The notes: generated by a model from the letters alone, not told the origin. DNA of 64,000 nt from RGIG3701 sp964438515 (GCA_964438515.1 CAYTLK010000003.1:1-64000), one strand, 5' to 3'. Shown: positions 8,529-17,853, counted from the stretch's first letter. Numbers and translations are program-made.

Positions 8529-9683
8529 ATGAATTTATCGATAAAAAATTTCGTTTTGTTTTTGTTTTTTGCAGCATCCTTCTTTTTTTCCGCTTCCGTT
8601 TCGAGCGGCGAACCCACAGCAACTTTTCGTCCCGGTGAAGTTTGGCGCGACACCCATGGGTCCGTCATAAACGCCCACGGCGGCGGAATTCTCCTCTTTG
8701 AGGGACGGTATTACTGGTTCGGCGAACACAAAATTGAAGGGGAAGCCGGAAATTGGGCGCAAGTGGGCGTCCACTGTTACTCATCCGACGACCTGTACCG
8801 CTGGAAAGACGAGGGAATTGCTCTGCCCGTCTCGAAAAATCCGAAATCCGACATTGCAAAAGGCTGCATTTTGGAACGTCCCAAAGTGATTTATAACGCT
8901 AAAACGAAAAAATTTGTGATGTGGTTTCATCTCGAAATCGGACAAAATTACGCTTCCGCACGCACCGGCACAGCAATCGCAGACTGCGTGACGGGACCGT
9001 ACCGATTCGTCGAATCGAAACGCATCGATGCAGGTTTTTGGCCCATTAATATTCCAGGTCAATTTCGGGAAACACTTCATTCTGAGGAGGTGGAATACTT
9101 GAAATCTCTCAACTTCACAGGGGGAGAAATCGACGGCTATCCGAAGGACCTGATTTATCGACGCGACTTTTTCGACGGTCAAATGGCTCGCGATATGACG
9201 CTTTTCGTCGACGATGACGGGCGAGCGTACCATATTTATTCTTCCGAAGAAAATGGAACGCTGCACATTGCACTTTTGTCGGACGATTATCAAAGACATT
9301 CGGGAACTTGGGTCCGTGTCTTTCCAGGAAGCTTCAACGAAGCACCTGCCGTGTTCAAAAAGGACGGAAAATATTACATGATTACGTCTGGCTGTACTGG
9401 TTGGACTCCCAATCCGGCTCGACTGATGACGGCAGATTCCATGCTTGGAGAGTGGACGATGATTGGAAATCCGTGTCGCGGTACGGAATCGGAGACACAA
9501 ACAACCTTCCACTCCCAGGGAACGTTCATTCTTCCGGTTGCAGGCTGCGAAAATACATGGATCTTCATGGCCGACCGATGGAATCCACTCGATGCCGCCG
9601 ACGGACGCTACATCTGGCTTCCGATTCAGTTCGACGCACAAGGCGTTCCGTTCCTCGAATGGAAGAATGAGTGGAAATATTAA
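8529..9683 (+). CDS. Secreted glycoside hydrolase family 43-like (exo-galactanase type)
   Basis: 384 residues from the ATG at 8529; AGGTGG lies five bases upstream and the protein then begins with a signal peptide (MNLSIKNFVLFLFFAASFFF). An earlier in-frame ATG at 8460 overlaps the promoter. The mature start NAHGGGILLFEGRYYWFGEH matches the opening blade of the GH43 five-bladed propeller, closest in my judgement to the exo-beta-1,3-galactanase-like subfamilies (24/34). Other propeller landmarks are ARDMTLFVDDDGRAYHIYSS and PAVFKKDGKYYMITSGCTGW. GH43 enzymes cleave arabinose, xylose or galactose side chains from plant polysaccharides; the subfamily and substrate are inference. It acts outside the cytoplasm. 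It converges on the next gene with a 32-base gap. Confidence 0.82.
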   Translation: MNLSIKNFVLFLFFAASFFFSASVSSGEPTATFRPGEVWRDTHGSVINAHGGGILLFEGRYYWFGEHKIEGEAGNWAQVGVHCYSSDDLYRWKDEGIALPVSKNPKSDIAKGCILERPKVIYNAKTKKFVMWFHLEIGQNYASARTGTAIADCVTGPYRFVESKRIDAGFWPINIPGQFRETLHSEEVEYLKSLNFTGGEIDGYPKDLIYRRDFFDGQMARDMTLFVDDDGRAYHIYSSEENGTLHIALLSDDYQRHSGTWVRVFPGSFNEAPAVFKKDGKYYMITSGCTGWTPNPARLMTADSMLGEWTMIGNPCRGTESETQTTFHSQGTFILPVAGCENTWIFMADRWNPLDAADGRYIWLPIQFDAQGVPFLEWKNEWKY

Positions 9684-9715
9684 AAACACGGAACGTATTA
9701 AATTTCGTGCAAAAT

Positions 9716-11104
9716 TCAGTGTTCCGGCGGGTACAGTTCCATCGTAATCCAGTACTTCCGATTCGGATGTTCCTCATCAATCGGCATAATGCGGTAGTAC
9801 GTTTTCATGTAACTTTGACGATTGTCGGCCAAAGTTTCGGACGCATACATCTCCGCATTGGGGTCGGAAGTGATTCGTTTACTCATGTTGAAATACCGAA
9901 GCGTCATCGCCAGCCGATCCAGACTGCCCGTGTATCCTTCAAAAGTAATTTTCTCGACTTCCAGCCGATTGTTAAAATAATAGGTGAGCGACCCCACAAG
10001 ATCGGATTCCATCGGCCCCGTCGAAAGCGGCACGCGATATCCGCGCGTGTGCAGCGGTCCAACGATGGAAATGGAAGACCAGCGCTCTTCAATCCAGTCG
10101 GGAGTCGCGTCAAAATTAAAAATTTCCAAAAAATTGTCGACTGGCGGCCCTGCGGGACTCTTCAGTTTCGGCGTCATTCCGACTTCCTGAACCAAAACCT
10201 CACCGTGCCGCGGACGTCCATCCGGTCCCGTGACGGTCGTATTCGAATTGTAAACCGGTTTGGCGGCTGAGGAAGTGTCCGTTTTCGGAAAATCTTTCAG
10301 AGGCGTCGTCGCGGGCGGATTCGCATAAGGATTCTGTACAGTTTTCTCTTCCGATTCCGATGTGGAAATGGGATTGGGAGTGGAACTGGGACTTGAACTG
10401 AAGCTGGAACTGGGGGTGGAACTGGAGGAAGCATCTGCGGTTTCGGACGGCGCAGCGACCGGCGGAACCGTTTCGGAATCATCGGAAGAACTGGAACCCG
10501 CGTCGGAACTCGCAGAAGAACCAAAAGAATCCGCAGAACCGGAATCGTTCGACGTTTCGGAGGCGGAAGCAGGGTCCGTTCCGCTTCCAGAGGCGTCCGA
10601 CGCACGCATTTCCGCACCGGAATCTGAAGTAACACCAGGTTCCGAAGCAGCGCCAGGATCCGAAGTAACAGCAGCGTCCGCAACAGCGCCAGCGTCGGAA
10701 GTAACAGCAGCGTCCGAACCTTCATTCATCGCCGCACTTTCACCGTCGGTTGTGGAATTTTCACTGGACGAAATGGTTTCACTTCCGTCAGAAACCATCC
10801 GAAATGGATTTTCGTTCGAATTTTTATCGTCCATTTTGGGTTTCCCGACCTGATATACTTGAGGAGAGGACGAATCCGCAATATTGTTGGAATCGGCATT
10901 TTCGTCCGAGACGCCCGGATTTTCCGAATACTGCGAGTACACGATGAGCACCGCCGCCATACAAGTTCCAATCAGGCACAATTGCCTCACATACCATCGG
11001 AATTTCGAGGAAGCGGCGGAAATGGAGGAGGATTTCGGTTTTTCTTCTGCGGTTTTTTCCGGTTCGGAAGAAGATTTTTTCTCGGATTTCGCTTTTCCAG
11101 CCAT
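9716..11104 (-). CDS. Single-pass membrane protein with Ser/Ala/Asp-rich linker, unknown function
   Basis: 462 residues, not recognised. Residues 1-35 are rich in Lys, Glu and Ser (cytoplasmic), then one membrane segment (about 36-58, VRQLCLIGTCMAAVLIVYSQ). Residues about 95-270 are low complexity, built from Ser, Asp, Ala, Gly and Glu, and the coding DNA is visibly periodic (10620-10720). The last 135 residues form an apparently folded domain (FLEIFNFDATPDWIEERW, then YFNNRLEVEKITFEGYTG) ending in a W/Y-rich segment. The layout is that of an anchored domain held away from the membrane on a flexible stalk. I think it is a planctomycete-type conserved protein but cannot name a family. GGAAGG lies upstream of the ATG. 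Repeat element R1 lies in its upstream region. Confidence 0.7.
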   Translation of the reverse strand: MAGKAKSEKKSSSEPEKTAEEKPKSSSISAASSKFRWYVRQLCLIGTCMAAVLIVYSQYSENPGVSDENADSNNIADSSSPQVYQVGKPKMDDKNSNENPFRMVSDGSETISSSENSTTDGESAAMNEGSDAAVTSDAGAVADAAVTSDPGAASEPGVTSDSGAEMRASDASGSGTDPASASETSNDSGSADSFGSSASSDAGSSSSDDSETVPPVAAPSETADASSSSTPSSSFSSSPSSTPNPISTSESEEKTVQNPYANPPATTPLKDFPKTDTSSAAKPVYNSNTTVTGPDGRPRHGEVLVQEVGMTPKLKSPAGPPVDNFLEIFNFDATPDWIEERWSSISIVGPLHTRGYRVPLSTGPMESDLVGSLTYYFNNRLEVEKITFEGYTGSLDRLAMTLRYFNMSKRITSDPNAEMYASETLADNRQSYMKTYYRIMPIDEEHPNRKYWITMELYPPEH

Positions 11105-11162
11105 TTTTTGAGTCCTTCCGTGCGATTCTGGTTGACAGCGACCAAAATCCGGCTAAAATATA

Positions 11163-11270
11163 TATGCTGGTTCTACAATGAAATTCAGTTTTCATTAAGA
11201 CTGCAGGAGCCGTGGTGCGCAGCTCCAACGGCGGACGGGAAAACTGGAATTCAAAATAGTGTTAGTATAA
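11163..11270. repeat. Dispersed structured repeat R1, copy A
   Basis: A 108-base element about 92% identical (9 substitutions) to 17854-17962. Its ends contain TGAAATTCAGTTTT and a near complement (13 of 14), so it can fold into a long hairpin, with inner stems such as GGAGC/GCTCC. It lies in the 272-base gap between a divergent gene pair (11104 and 11377). No coding potential is seen. Confidence 0.8.
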
Positions 11271-11376
11271 TAGGTTCGCTCCACGTTCCATTTCGTTTTC
11301 CAATGGAGTCCCTATATTATTATCGGAATTTTCCATTTTTTCCCAAAAATTTTTCTTTTTGGCCCTCATTTTAATA

Positions 11377-12006
11377 ATGTTCAACAAACTTTATCATCGT
11401 TTAATGGAATACTACCCCGTGATGGAGTGGTGGCCGGCAGAGAGTCGGCTCGAAATCGTCGTGGGAAGCGTCCTCACGCAAAATGCGAGCTGGACGGGCG
11501 TCGAAAAAGCAATTCACAACCTCAAAGCGGCGCAAAGGATGGATCTCGACGCGATTCTCGACTCACCGGACGAAGAAATTGCAGAAATCATCTGGTGCTG
11601 CGGTTACGGAAACCTGAAAACGCGGCGTTTGAAAAACCTTTTACGATTCATTCGGGACGATTACGGGTCGGTCGAAAACCTGCTTGAAGCTCCGATGGAA
11701 CGGTTGCGAAACGAGCTGCTTTCCGTAAACGGTGTGGGACGCGAAACGGCCGACTCCATTCTGCTGTACGCCCTGGAAATGCCGTCGTACGTCGTCGATG
11801 CATACACGCACCGAGTGCTGGAGCGCCATCAGCTGCTTCCCGGAAAAGGAACTTACGAGGAAATTAAGGCCGCCTTCGAACGCGATCTCCCGCGAGACGC
11901 CGCCATTTACGGTCACAGCCACGCAATGCTGGTGGATCTTTGTAAGGATTACTGCAAAAAATCCAAACCGCAATGCGATTCCTGCCCGCTGGCGGGATGG
12001 CACTAA
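11377..12006 (+). CDS. HhH-GPD DNA glycosylase, 3-methyladenine (MagIII/COG2231) type
   Basis: 209 residues from the ATG at 11377. It has the endonuclease III fold: LEIVVGSVLTQNASW near the N-terminus, helix-hairpin-helix LLSVNGVGRETADSILLYAL, and the catalytic Asp in YVVDAYTHRVL. The Lys that makes endonuclease III a lyase (GRKTA) is Glu here (GRETA), as in MagIII-type alkyladenine glycosylases, so a monofunctional glycosylase is expected. The iron-sulphur loop reads CKKSKPQCDSCPLAGWH: the first three Cys have the right C-x6-C-x2-C spacing, but the fourth position is His, the last residue of the protein. No strong Shine-Dalgarno is seen. The next gene follows after 73 bases in the same direction. 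It repairs alkylated bases in the cytoplasm, by inference from the family. Confidence 0.82.
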   Translation: MFNKLYHRLMEYYPVMEWWPAESRLEIVVGSVLTQNASWTGVEKAIHNLKAAQRMDLDAILDSPDEEIAEIIWCCGYGNLKTRRLKNLLRFIRDDYGSVENLLEAPMERLRNELLSVNGVGRETADSILLYALEMPSYVVDAYTHRVLERHQLLPGKGTYEEIKAAFERDLPRDAAIYGHSHAMLVDLCKDYCKKSKPQCDSCPLAGWH

Positions 12007-12079
12007 ATCCCCCATTTTAACATTTGAACCCGATTTTTTAACGTTCGGAATTCAATTTCCCCGCGTCCGGAGTCTTTCG

Positions 12080-13387
12080 ATGCTGACGGTCCTATTGATT
12101 GCATTAATAATATTGTATCTTTTCCTCCTGCTTTCGGCAATCGGAATTATGTACGTGTTTCAAATCATAATGCGCCGCCGACTCCATGCACGTTCAAAGC
12201 TGCTGGAAACCGCTTCGAATTCGGAGTTTCCCGCATCGAAGACCGCCGTCATACTTTCCGTACGTGGTGCCGACCCGCTGCTTGGCCGGTGCATTGAGGG
12301 ACTCTGCCGCCTGAATCATCCTAATTACGAGCTTTTTTTCGTTCTCGACCATGAAAAAGACCCGGCTGCGGACGTTTTGAAAAACGTTCTAAAAAACGTT
12401 CAAGAAAGCATTCCGTCTGAAAAAATTCATCTCGAAATACTTCAAAATCCGTTAAAAACCTGCTCGCTGAAGTGTTCGGCGCTCATTCAGGTTCTTTCCA
12501 GGCTCGACGATTCCTTCGAACTGGCGGCGTTCATCGACGGCGACACCATTCCGTTCCCGGAGTGGCTCAACGAACTCACCCGCCCTTTTTGCGACCCGAA
12601 GACCGATTTCGTCACGGGTTACCGCTGGTTCGTTCCTGCATCGGGAAATGTCGGATCGTACATGCGCTATTTTTGGAATCTTGCATCTTTTGTTCAAATG
12701 TTCCTGTTTCACGTACTGTGGGGCGGTTCTTTTGCGGTCCGCACCGCTTCAATCGCGCGCATTGGAATGCTGGAAAATCTCGCTCAATCCCTCGTGGAAG
12801 ACACAAGTTCCTCCAAACTTTGCGCCCGAAACGGTGGACGGCTCGTTTTTGCGCCTTGCGTTCTGACGGCGTGCCGGGAACGATGTTCCATCCGATTTGC
12901 CCATCGATGGTGCGCGCGCCAAATGCTTTGGGTGAAGCTGTATCTCCCCGGAATTTGGATGCTGGTGCTGCTTACATTCGTCCTTTTTTTATTGATTTCA
13001 ACGGCGTCACTTTGGGCGTTTGTGCTGGGAATTGTGCATCAAAATCTGTCCGAAATCATGCTTTCGCTGCTGGGACCCTGCATGTTTTGGGGTGGAATTG
13101 CGCTGCTTTTTCCATTCGTCGAACGAACCGTCCGACAGAATATCGCGGTCTTTCAGGAACCCGTACACTGGCGCAAGAGTTCCATTTTTGCGATACTCTG
13201 TGCCATTCCGCTCGCCGCCGCATCCTTTTTTCTGGGGATTCTTCAGGTGCTTTTCACCCGTCAAATTTCCTGGCGGGGAATCGACTATCGAATAAAATCA
13301 CACGGAAAAGTAGAACGTTTGAATTACGCTCCCTATTCGAAACCTAATTCCAGTCCTTCCGAATCTCGCAATGAGTCGATTTGGTAA
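12080..13387 (+). CDS. Membrane-bound family 2 glycosyltransferase
   Basis: 435 residues from the ATG at 12080, with GGAG upstream. One N-terminal membrane helix (about 3-28) and three or more C-terminal ones (about 295-400) enclose a GT-A catalytic domain. Seen: the DxD-type motif in AAFIDGDTIPFPEWL (about residue 155), VTGYRWFVPA, a WGGSFAVR acceptor-loop segment, VEDT, and an RW motif in FAHRWCARQ. This plan resembles ceramide glucosyltransferase (GT21) and other processive or lipid-linked GT2 enzymes. Acceptor and sugar are unknown. It begins 73 bases after the DNA glycosylase gene but has no obvious link with it. Confidence 0.85.
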   Translation: MLTVLLIALIILYLFLLLSAIGIMYVFQIIMRRRLHARSKLLETASNSEFPASKTAVILSVRGADPLLGRCIEGLCRLNHPNYELFFVLDHEKDPAADVLKNVLKNVQESIPSEKIHLEILQNPLKTCSLKCSALIQVLSRLDDSFELAAFIDGDTIPFPEWLNELTRPFCDPKTDFVTGYRWFVPASGNVGSYMRYFWNLASFVQMFLFHVLWGGSFAVRTASIARIGMLENLAQSLVEDTSSSKLCARNGGRLVFAPCVLTACRERCSIRFAHRWCARQMLWVKLYLPGIWMLVLLTFVLFLLISTASLWAFVLGIVHQNLSEIMLSLLGPCMFWGGIALLFPFVERTVRQNIAVFQEPVHWRKSSIFAILCAIPLAAASFFLGILQVLFTRQISWRGIDYRIKSHGKVERLNYAPYSKPNSSPSESRNESIW

Positions 13388-13454
13388 AAAAACGTCACAT
13401 TTATTTGAGATTCTTACGAAACCTTTAAGTTCCTTTAGAAATTTTTGAAAAGTT

Positions 13455-13484
13455 TTGAGAATCTGGTGAACATTTGTTTAAAAT
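13455..13484 (+). promoter_or_regulatory. Weak promoter candidate for glgB
   Basis: TTGAGA, 18-base spacer, TAAAAT. The rest of the 271-base gap 13388-13658 is AT-rich and holds no other feature I can support. Confidence 0.35.
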
Positions 13485-13658
13485 AGAGGGTTTGGGGGAA
13501 TTTTTTTGTTTTATTTTTGTAAATTTTACAGAAAATGGGGGTAGTCCCGTTTGCGATTTTTTAAATTCGTAGTAAAATGAAACTAAGAGCTTTTCTTTTT
13601 TCCGTAATCGGTATTTGGATTTTTGGTTTAATTCAAGCGGGTCTTGAATGGAGAATTT

Positions 13659-15605
13659 ATGGCAGACTTTTCGAACAATAACACCCATCTGGGAATGCTG
13701 ACTAGCTACGACCTCCATCTGCTGAAAGAGGGCAGGAATTGGAAATCGTACGAAAAACTTGGCGCGCATCCCTACGTGCTTGAAACCTTTGAAGGACGTA
13801 AAAACGTCGAAGGCGTCAATTTTGCCGTTTGGGCTCCGAATGCAACGGAAGTCAGCGTCATCGGCGATTTTAACGGCTGGAATCCAACTGCAAACTATCT
13901 CTGGAAATTTCAGGAAAATGGAATTTGGGAGACTTTCGTTCCGGAAGCTCGTGCAGGAATGCTGTACAAATTCTACATTCATTGCGACAACATGGAACCC
14001 TTCGAAAAATGCGATCCTTACGCATTCGAATGCGAGTGTCCTCCAAAAACTGCGTGCCGAATTACGAATCTGAACAGTTATAAGTGGAATGACGGCGAGT
14101 GGGTCGAAAATAGAAAATCGTTCGATTGGCAGCATCGTCCCATTTCGATTTACGAAATGCACCTCGGAAGCTGGCAGAACGACCATCCGGGCGTGGATTC
14201 GTGGCTGAATTATCGCGAGGTGGCGGACCGACTGGTTCCCTACCTGAAAAAAATGAATTTCACACACGTCGAGCTTCTGCCGGTCTGTGAACATCCGCTT
14301 ACTGCAAGCTGGGGCTATCAGATTACGGGTTATTACGCTCCGACAGCGCGCTACGGCTCGCCGGACGATTTCAAATATCTCGTCGATAAACTTCATCAAA
14401 ACGGAATCGGCGTCATTCTCGACTGGGTGCCTGCGCATTTTCCGAAAGACGCAAAGGGGCTGGGACGCTTCGACGGGACGGCTTTGTACGAACATGCGGA
14501 TCCGCGTCAGGGCGAGCAGGCCGACTGGGGGACGTACATCTTCAATTTCGGTCGAAATGAAGTCCAAAATTTCCTCATCGCAAATGCGTTGTACTGGATC
14601 GACAAATTTCACATCGACGGACTGCGCGTCGACGCAGTCGCATCCATGCTGTACCTCGATTACAGCCGCAATGAAGGGGAATGGGTTCCAAACAAGTTCG
14701 GCGGACGCGAAAATCTGGACGCGATTGAATTTTTACGTTCGATGAACAAAGAAGTACAGACTCAATTTCCCGGTACGCTGACCATTGCGGAAGAATCCAC
14801 CGCCTGGCCGGGCGTCACACTTCCAACATACGCCGGAGGTTTAGGATTTTGTCTCAAATGGAACATGGGATGGATGCACGACACACTTTCGTACCTCCAA
14901 AACGACCCAATTTACCGAAAGTACCATCACGAACAGCTGACGTTCAGCATTTTATATGCGTTTAACGAAAACTTCGTTTTACCCCTTTCCCACGATGAAG
15001 TGGTACACTGCAAAGGGTCCATGATCGGAAAAATGCCGGGCGATTCCTGGAGGAAAGAAGCAAATTTACGATTATTGTACTCATATCAATGGACGCATCC
15101 CGGAAAAAAACTCCTTTTTATGGGCGGCGAGTTCGGACAGTGGCACGAATGGGACGACGCGAACCAGCTCGACTGGAACTTGCTGCAGTTTCCGGAACAT
15201 CAGGGAATTCAGCGCTGCGTCGCCGACCTTTGCAAATTGTACTCACAGGAGCCGGCTTTGTACGAACAGGAATTCCTTCGGGAAGGATTCCAGTGGATTG
15301 ATTGTTCCAATCGGTCCATCAGCACCCTTTCGTACTTGCGAATCGCAAAGGATCCAAACGACTATTTGGTCGTCGCGTTGAATTTTACGCCTCAAGAACG
15401 TTATAATTTCTGGGTGGGAGTTCCGGAATTAACGGAATATCAGGAAATATTTAATAGCGATTCCCGTTATTACAGCGGAGAAAATCTCGTGAATTCGAGC
15501 ATCTTCGCAGAGCCTTTACCGTGCCAGGGATTCGGATCTTCCGTCCGAATCACGCTGCCGCCTCTCGGTGCCGTGATTCTGAAACCCGTAAAAAAAGAAA
15601 AATAA
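13659..15605 (+). CDS. glgB: 1,4-alpha-glucan branching enzyme GlgB
   Basis: 648 residues. The ATG at 13659 is preferred over 13644 because GGAG lies five bases before it. An N-terminal CBM48 module (FAVWAPNATEVSVIGDFNGW, about residues 60-80) precedes a GH13 barrel. Seen: HPLTASWGYQITGYYAPTAR, nucleophile Asp in DGLRVDAVASMLYLDYSR (about 320), general acid Glu in TIAEESTAWPGV (about 375), and LPLSHDEVVHCKGS. It makes alpha-1,6 branches in glycogen, so the cell probably stores glycogen. No other glg gene is nearby; proB follows after 27 bases in the same direction and may be cotranscribed. Confidence 0.97.
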   Translation: MADFSNNNTHLGMLTSYDLHLLKEGRNWKSYEKLGAHPYVLETFEGRKNVEGVNFAVWAPNATEVSVIGDFNGWNPTANYLWKFQENGIWETFVPEARAGMLYKFYIHCDNMEPFEKCDPYAFECECPPKTACRITNLNSYKWNDGEWVENRKSFDWQHRPISIYEMHLGSWQNDHPGVDSWLNYREVADRLVPYLKKMNFTHVELLPVCEHPLTASWGYQITGYYAPTARYGSPDDFKYLVDKLHQNGIGVILDWVPAHFPKDAKGLGRFDGTALYEHADPRQGEQADWGTYIFNFGRNEVQNFLIANALYWIDKFHIDGLRVDAVASMLYLDYSRNEGEWVPNKFGGRENLDAIEFLRSMNKEVQTQFPGTLTIAEESTAWPGVTLPTYAGGLGFCLKWNMGWMHDTLSYLQNDPIYRKYHHEQLTFSILYAFNENFVLPLSHDEVVHCKGSMIGKMPGDSWRKEANLRLLYSYQWTHPGKKLLFMGGEFGQWHEWDDANQLDWNLLQFPEHQGIQRCVADLCKLYSQEPALYEQEFLREGFQWIDCSNRSISTLSYLRIAKDPNDYLVVALNFTPQERYNFWVGVPELTEYQEIFNSDSRYYSGENLVNSSIFAEPLPCQGFGSSVRITLPPLGAVILKPVKKEK

Positions 15606-15632
15606 TTAAACATTATTCAAAATTCCTTTTTC

Positions 15633-16784
15633 ATGATTGATATTTTAAGACAGGAAATCATTACGGAGTCCTCCGTAATTGTGGTAAAGGTCGGTACGCG
15701 AATTTTGACCGACGAAAACGGTCATCTGAGCGAATCACAAATCGAATCGTTCGCGTCGCAGCTCGCAGAGGCCCAAAAACGCGGAATCCGAATGGTGTTG
15801 GTGAGTTCCGGTGCCGTCGGGTCTGGAATCGGACGACTCGGACTCTCCGGGCGTCCCACCGACCTCGCGCAGCTGCAGGCCGTCGCGGCTGTCGGTCAAA
15901 GCGCCCTCATTGAGGCGTACAACCATCATTTCGAGAAAATCGGTTTGCACGCTGCTCAAATTTTACTCACGGCCGACGACCTTGAAAATCGCACGAAATA
16001 TTTAAATATTCGTAACACACTTTCCGCAGTTTTGGAGTTCGGCGCGATTCCAATCATTAACGAAAACGACACGCTGAGCGTTGCAGAATTACGTACAACA
16101 TTCGGCGATAACGATCGGCTGGCGGCTCTCGTTGCGGACCTCATCGGCGCACCGCTTCTGATTCTGCTTTCCGACATCGACGGTTTGTACAACGGCGACC
16201 CGCGCGACCCGCATTCCAGCTTGATTCAGACCGTTCATCAAATTGATGCTTCCATTCAGGCGCTTGCGTTCGACCGTCTGACCGGGCTGAGTAAAGGCGG
16301 AATGGCGAGTAAACTGCGAATTGCGCACCAAATTACGCATGCAGGCGGATGTGTCATCATTGCAAACGGTCGAGAACCCAAAATCCTTCAAAAAATCCTG
16401 AACAGTGAAGAATACGGAACGCTATTCCTTCCTCAAGGTACAAAAATTAACGCTCGAAAACAGTGGATTGCGTACGCCGTCTTTCCGCGCGGAAGGGTTT
16501 TTGTGGACGCCGGCTGCGCCGCAGCAATTGAAGATCGCGGATGCAGCCTGCTTCCCATCGGAGTGCGTTCGGTCGAAGGCGATTTCGAACATGGAGAGGT
16601 GATTTCCATTTGTACGGAATCCGGTTTGGAGATTGCGCGAGGTTTAACGAATTATTCCTCAAACGACCTTGAACGCATCTGCGGAAAACGAAATTCCGAA
16701 ATTGAAAAGGAGTTTCCCGACTTGGAAATGTACGAAGAAGTCGTTCATCGCGACAATCTGGCGGTCACAAAGATGCAAAGCTGA
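15633..16784 (+). CDS. proB: Glutamate 5-kinase ProB with PUA domain
   Basis: 383 residues, full length for the two-domain form. It phosphorylates glutamate in the first step of proline synthesis. Amino acid kinase motifs: VVKVGTRILT near residue 18, VLVSSGAVGSGIGRLGL (about 55-72), NENDTLSVAELRTTFGDNDRL (about 140-160), LSDIDGLYNGDP and LSKGGMASKLRIAHQITHAG. The last 100 residues form the PUA domain (ARKQWIAYAVFPRGRVFVDA). No proA is seen in the window. It starts 27 bases after glgB without a clear Shine-Dalgarno. Confidence 0.96.
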   Translation: MIDILRQEIITESSVIVVKVGTRILTDENGHLSESQIESFASQLAEAQKRGIRMVLVSSGAVGSGIGRLGLSGRPTDLAQLQAVAAVGQSALIEAYNHHFEKIGLHAAQILLTADDLENRTKYLNIRNTLSAVLEFGAIPIINENDTLSVAELRTTFGDNDRLAALVADLIGAPLLILLSDIDGLYNGDPRDPHSSLIQTVHQIDASIQALAFDRLTGLSKGGMASKLRIAHQITHAGGCVIIANGREPKILQKILNSEEYGTLFLPQGTKINARKQWIAYAVFPRGRVFVDAGCAAAIEDRGCSLLPIGVRSVEGDFEHGEVISICTESGLEIARGLTNYSSNDLERICGKRNSEIEKEFPDLEMYEEVVHRDNLAVTKMQS

Positions 16785-16855
16785 AACGTCCCGCACGGAG
16801 TTGCTTCACAGTGCGGCGCGATTCAATAAACTTTTATCGATATTCACGGATATTC

Positions 16856-17713
16856 ATGGAAAAATACTACACGCCTTTTTCACAGATGGAGCTTTTCGAG
16901 AAACTCCGTAAAATCAAGCACGTCGCACTCGATATGGATGGAACGATTTATCTCGGTGCGCAGATTTTTCCCTTTACAACGGCATTTCTTGACGGTCTGA
17001 AACACTTGGGAATCGGTTATTCGTTCCTCACGAACAATCCTTCCAAAAGCATGGCCGACTATTTGGCGAAACTGCATAAGATGGGCGTTCCTGCGAAACG
17101 TGAAGAAATGTACAACACCGCCGTCGCGACGATCGATACGATTCGTGAAACACTTCCGAACGCAAAAAAACTCTTCATTATGGGAACCAAAAGCATGATT
17201 TCCGAGTTTGAAACAGCCGGTTTCATTTCGACGGCGGACGATCCGAACGATGTTCCGGATGCAGTCGTCGCGGCGTTCGACATGGAACTGACGTACGCGC
17301 GTCTGTGTCGGGCCGCTTGGTGGATTTCGCAGAAAAAACCTTATTTTGCGACGAATCCGGACTGGGTGTGTCCCACGAATCTTCCCACCGTTTTAGTCGA
17401 TTGCGGCTCCATGTGTGCGTGTCTCGAAGCCGCGACGGGACGAAAACCCGACGTGACGCTCGGAAAACCCGACCCTAAAATGCTTTACGGAATCGTACAT
17501 AAACACAATTTAGACTGTACAGAAATCGCGATGGCGGGAGATCGGATTTACACGGACATTGCGATGGCGCACAATGCAAATGCGTTTGGCGTCCTTGTTT
17601 TGACGGGGGAAACGACCCTCGAAACCGCCCAAAAAAACCATCCGCAGCCCGATCTCACCGTCCCCTCCCTCGAAGAATTCGGCGAGCTGCTTCGTGCAAG
17701 CCGTGAAATCTGA
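16856..17713 (+). CDS. HAD-superfamily IIA sugar phosphatase, NagD-like
   Basis: 285 residues from the ATG at 16856; the longer in-frame start at 16811 lacks support. HAD motifs are complete: LDMDGTIYLGA (motif I), SFLTNNPSKS (motif II), LGKPDPKMLYG (motif III Lys region) and MAGDRIYTDIAMAHNANAFG (motif IV), with the C2a cap between residues about 90 and 190. NagD-like enzymes dephosphorylate nucleoside monophosphates or small sugar phosphates, so the exact substrate is open. It follows proB by 71 bases. The 3' flank is the C-rich, G-poor tract that could end its transcript by Rho. Confidence 0.88.
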   Translation: MEKYYTPFSQMELFEKLRKIKHVALDMDGTIYLGAQIFPFTTAFLDGLKHLGIGYSFLTNNPSKSMADYLAKLHKMGVPAKREEMYNTAVATIDTIRETLPNAKKLFIMGTKSMISEFETAGFISTADDPNDVPDAVVAAFDMELTYARLCRAAWWISQKKPYFATNPDWVCPTNLPTVLVDCGSMCACLEAATGRKPDVTLGKPDPKMLYGIVHKHNLDCTEIAMAGDRIYTDIAMAHNANAFGVLVLTGETTLETAQKNHPQPDLTVPSLEEFGELLRASREI

Positions 17714-17852
17714 ATTCTTCGCCCCTCCCATTTTCACCATTCCACCCATTTACCCTAAATTATCCCCAAATTCCCCTCCACAATCCCCTCACACCTTCCA
17801 AATTCGACTAATTTTCCCTCCGCAATCCTTCCACTCACCCCGCTTTTCCATC
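17714..17852 (+). other. C-rich, G-poor tract, possible Rho-utilisation (rut) site
   Basis: About 140 bases directly after the NagD-like stop contain only a handful of G residues and many C runs. An RNA read rightward from here would be C-rich and unstructured, which is the known signature of Rho loading sites. No intrinsic hairpin with a U-tract follows this gene. The function is inference. Confidence 0.4.
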
Positions 17853-17853
17853 C

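Noticed and set aside
8781..9689. Minus-strand frame of 302 codons opposite the GH43 gene
   Set aside because: Composition is Arg/Cys/His-rich without family features, and the GH43 motifs are on the plus strand.
13425..14612. Minus-strand frame of 395 codons opposite glgB
   Set aside because: It crosses the glgB start and N-terminal domain; GlgB motifs prove the plus strand is coding.
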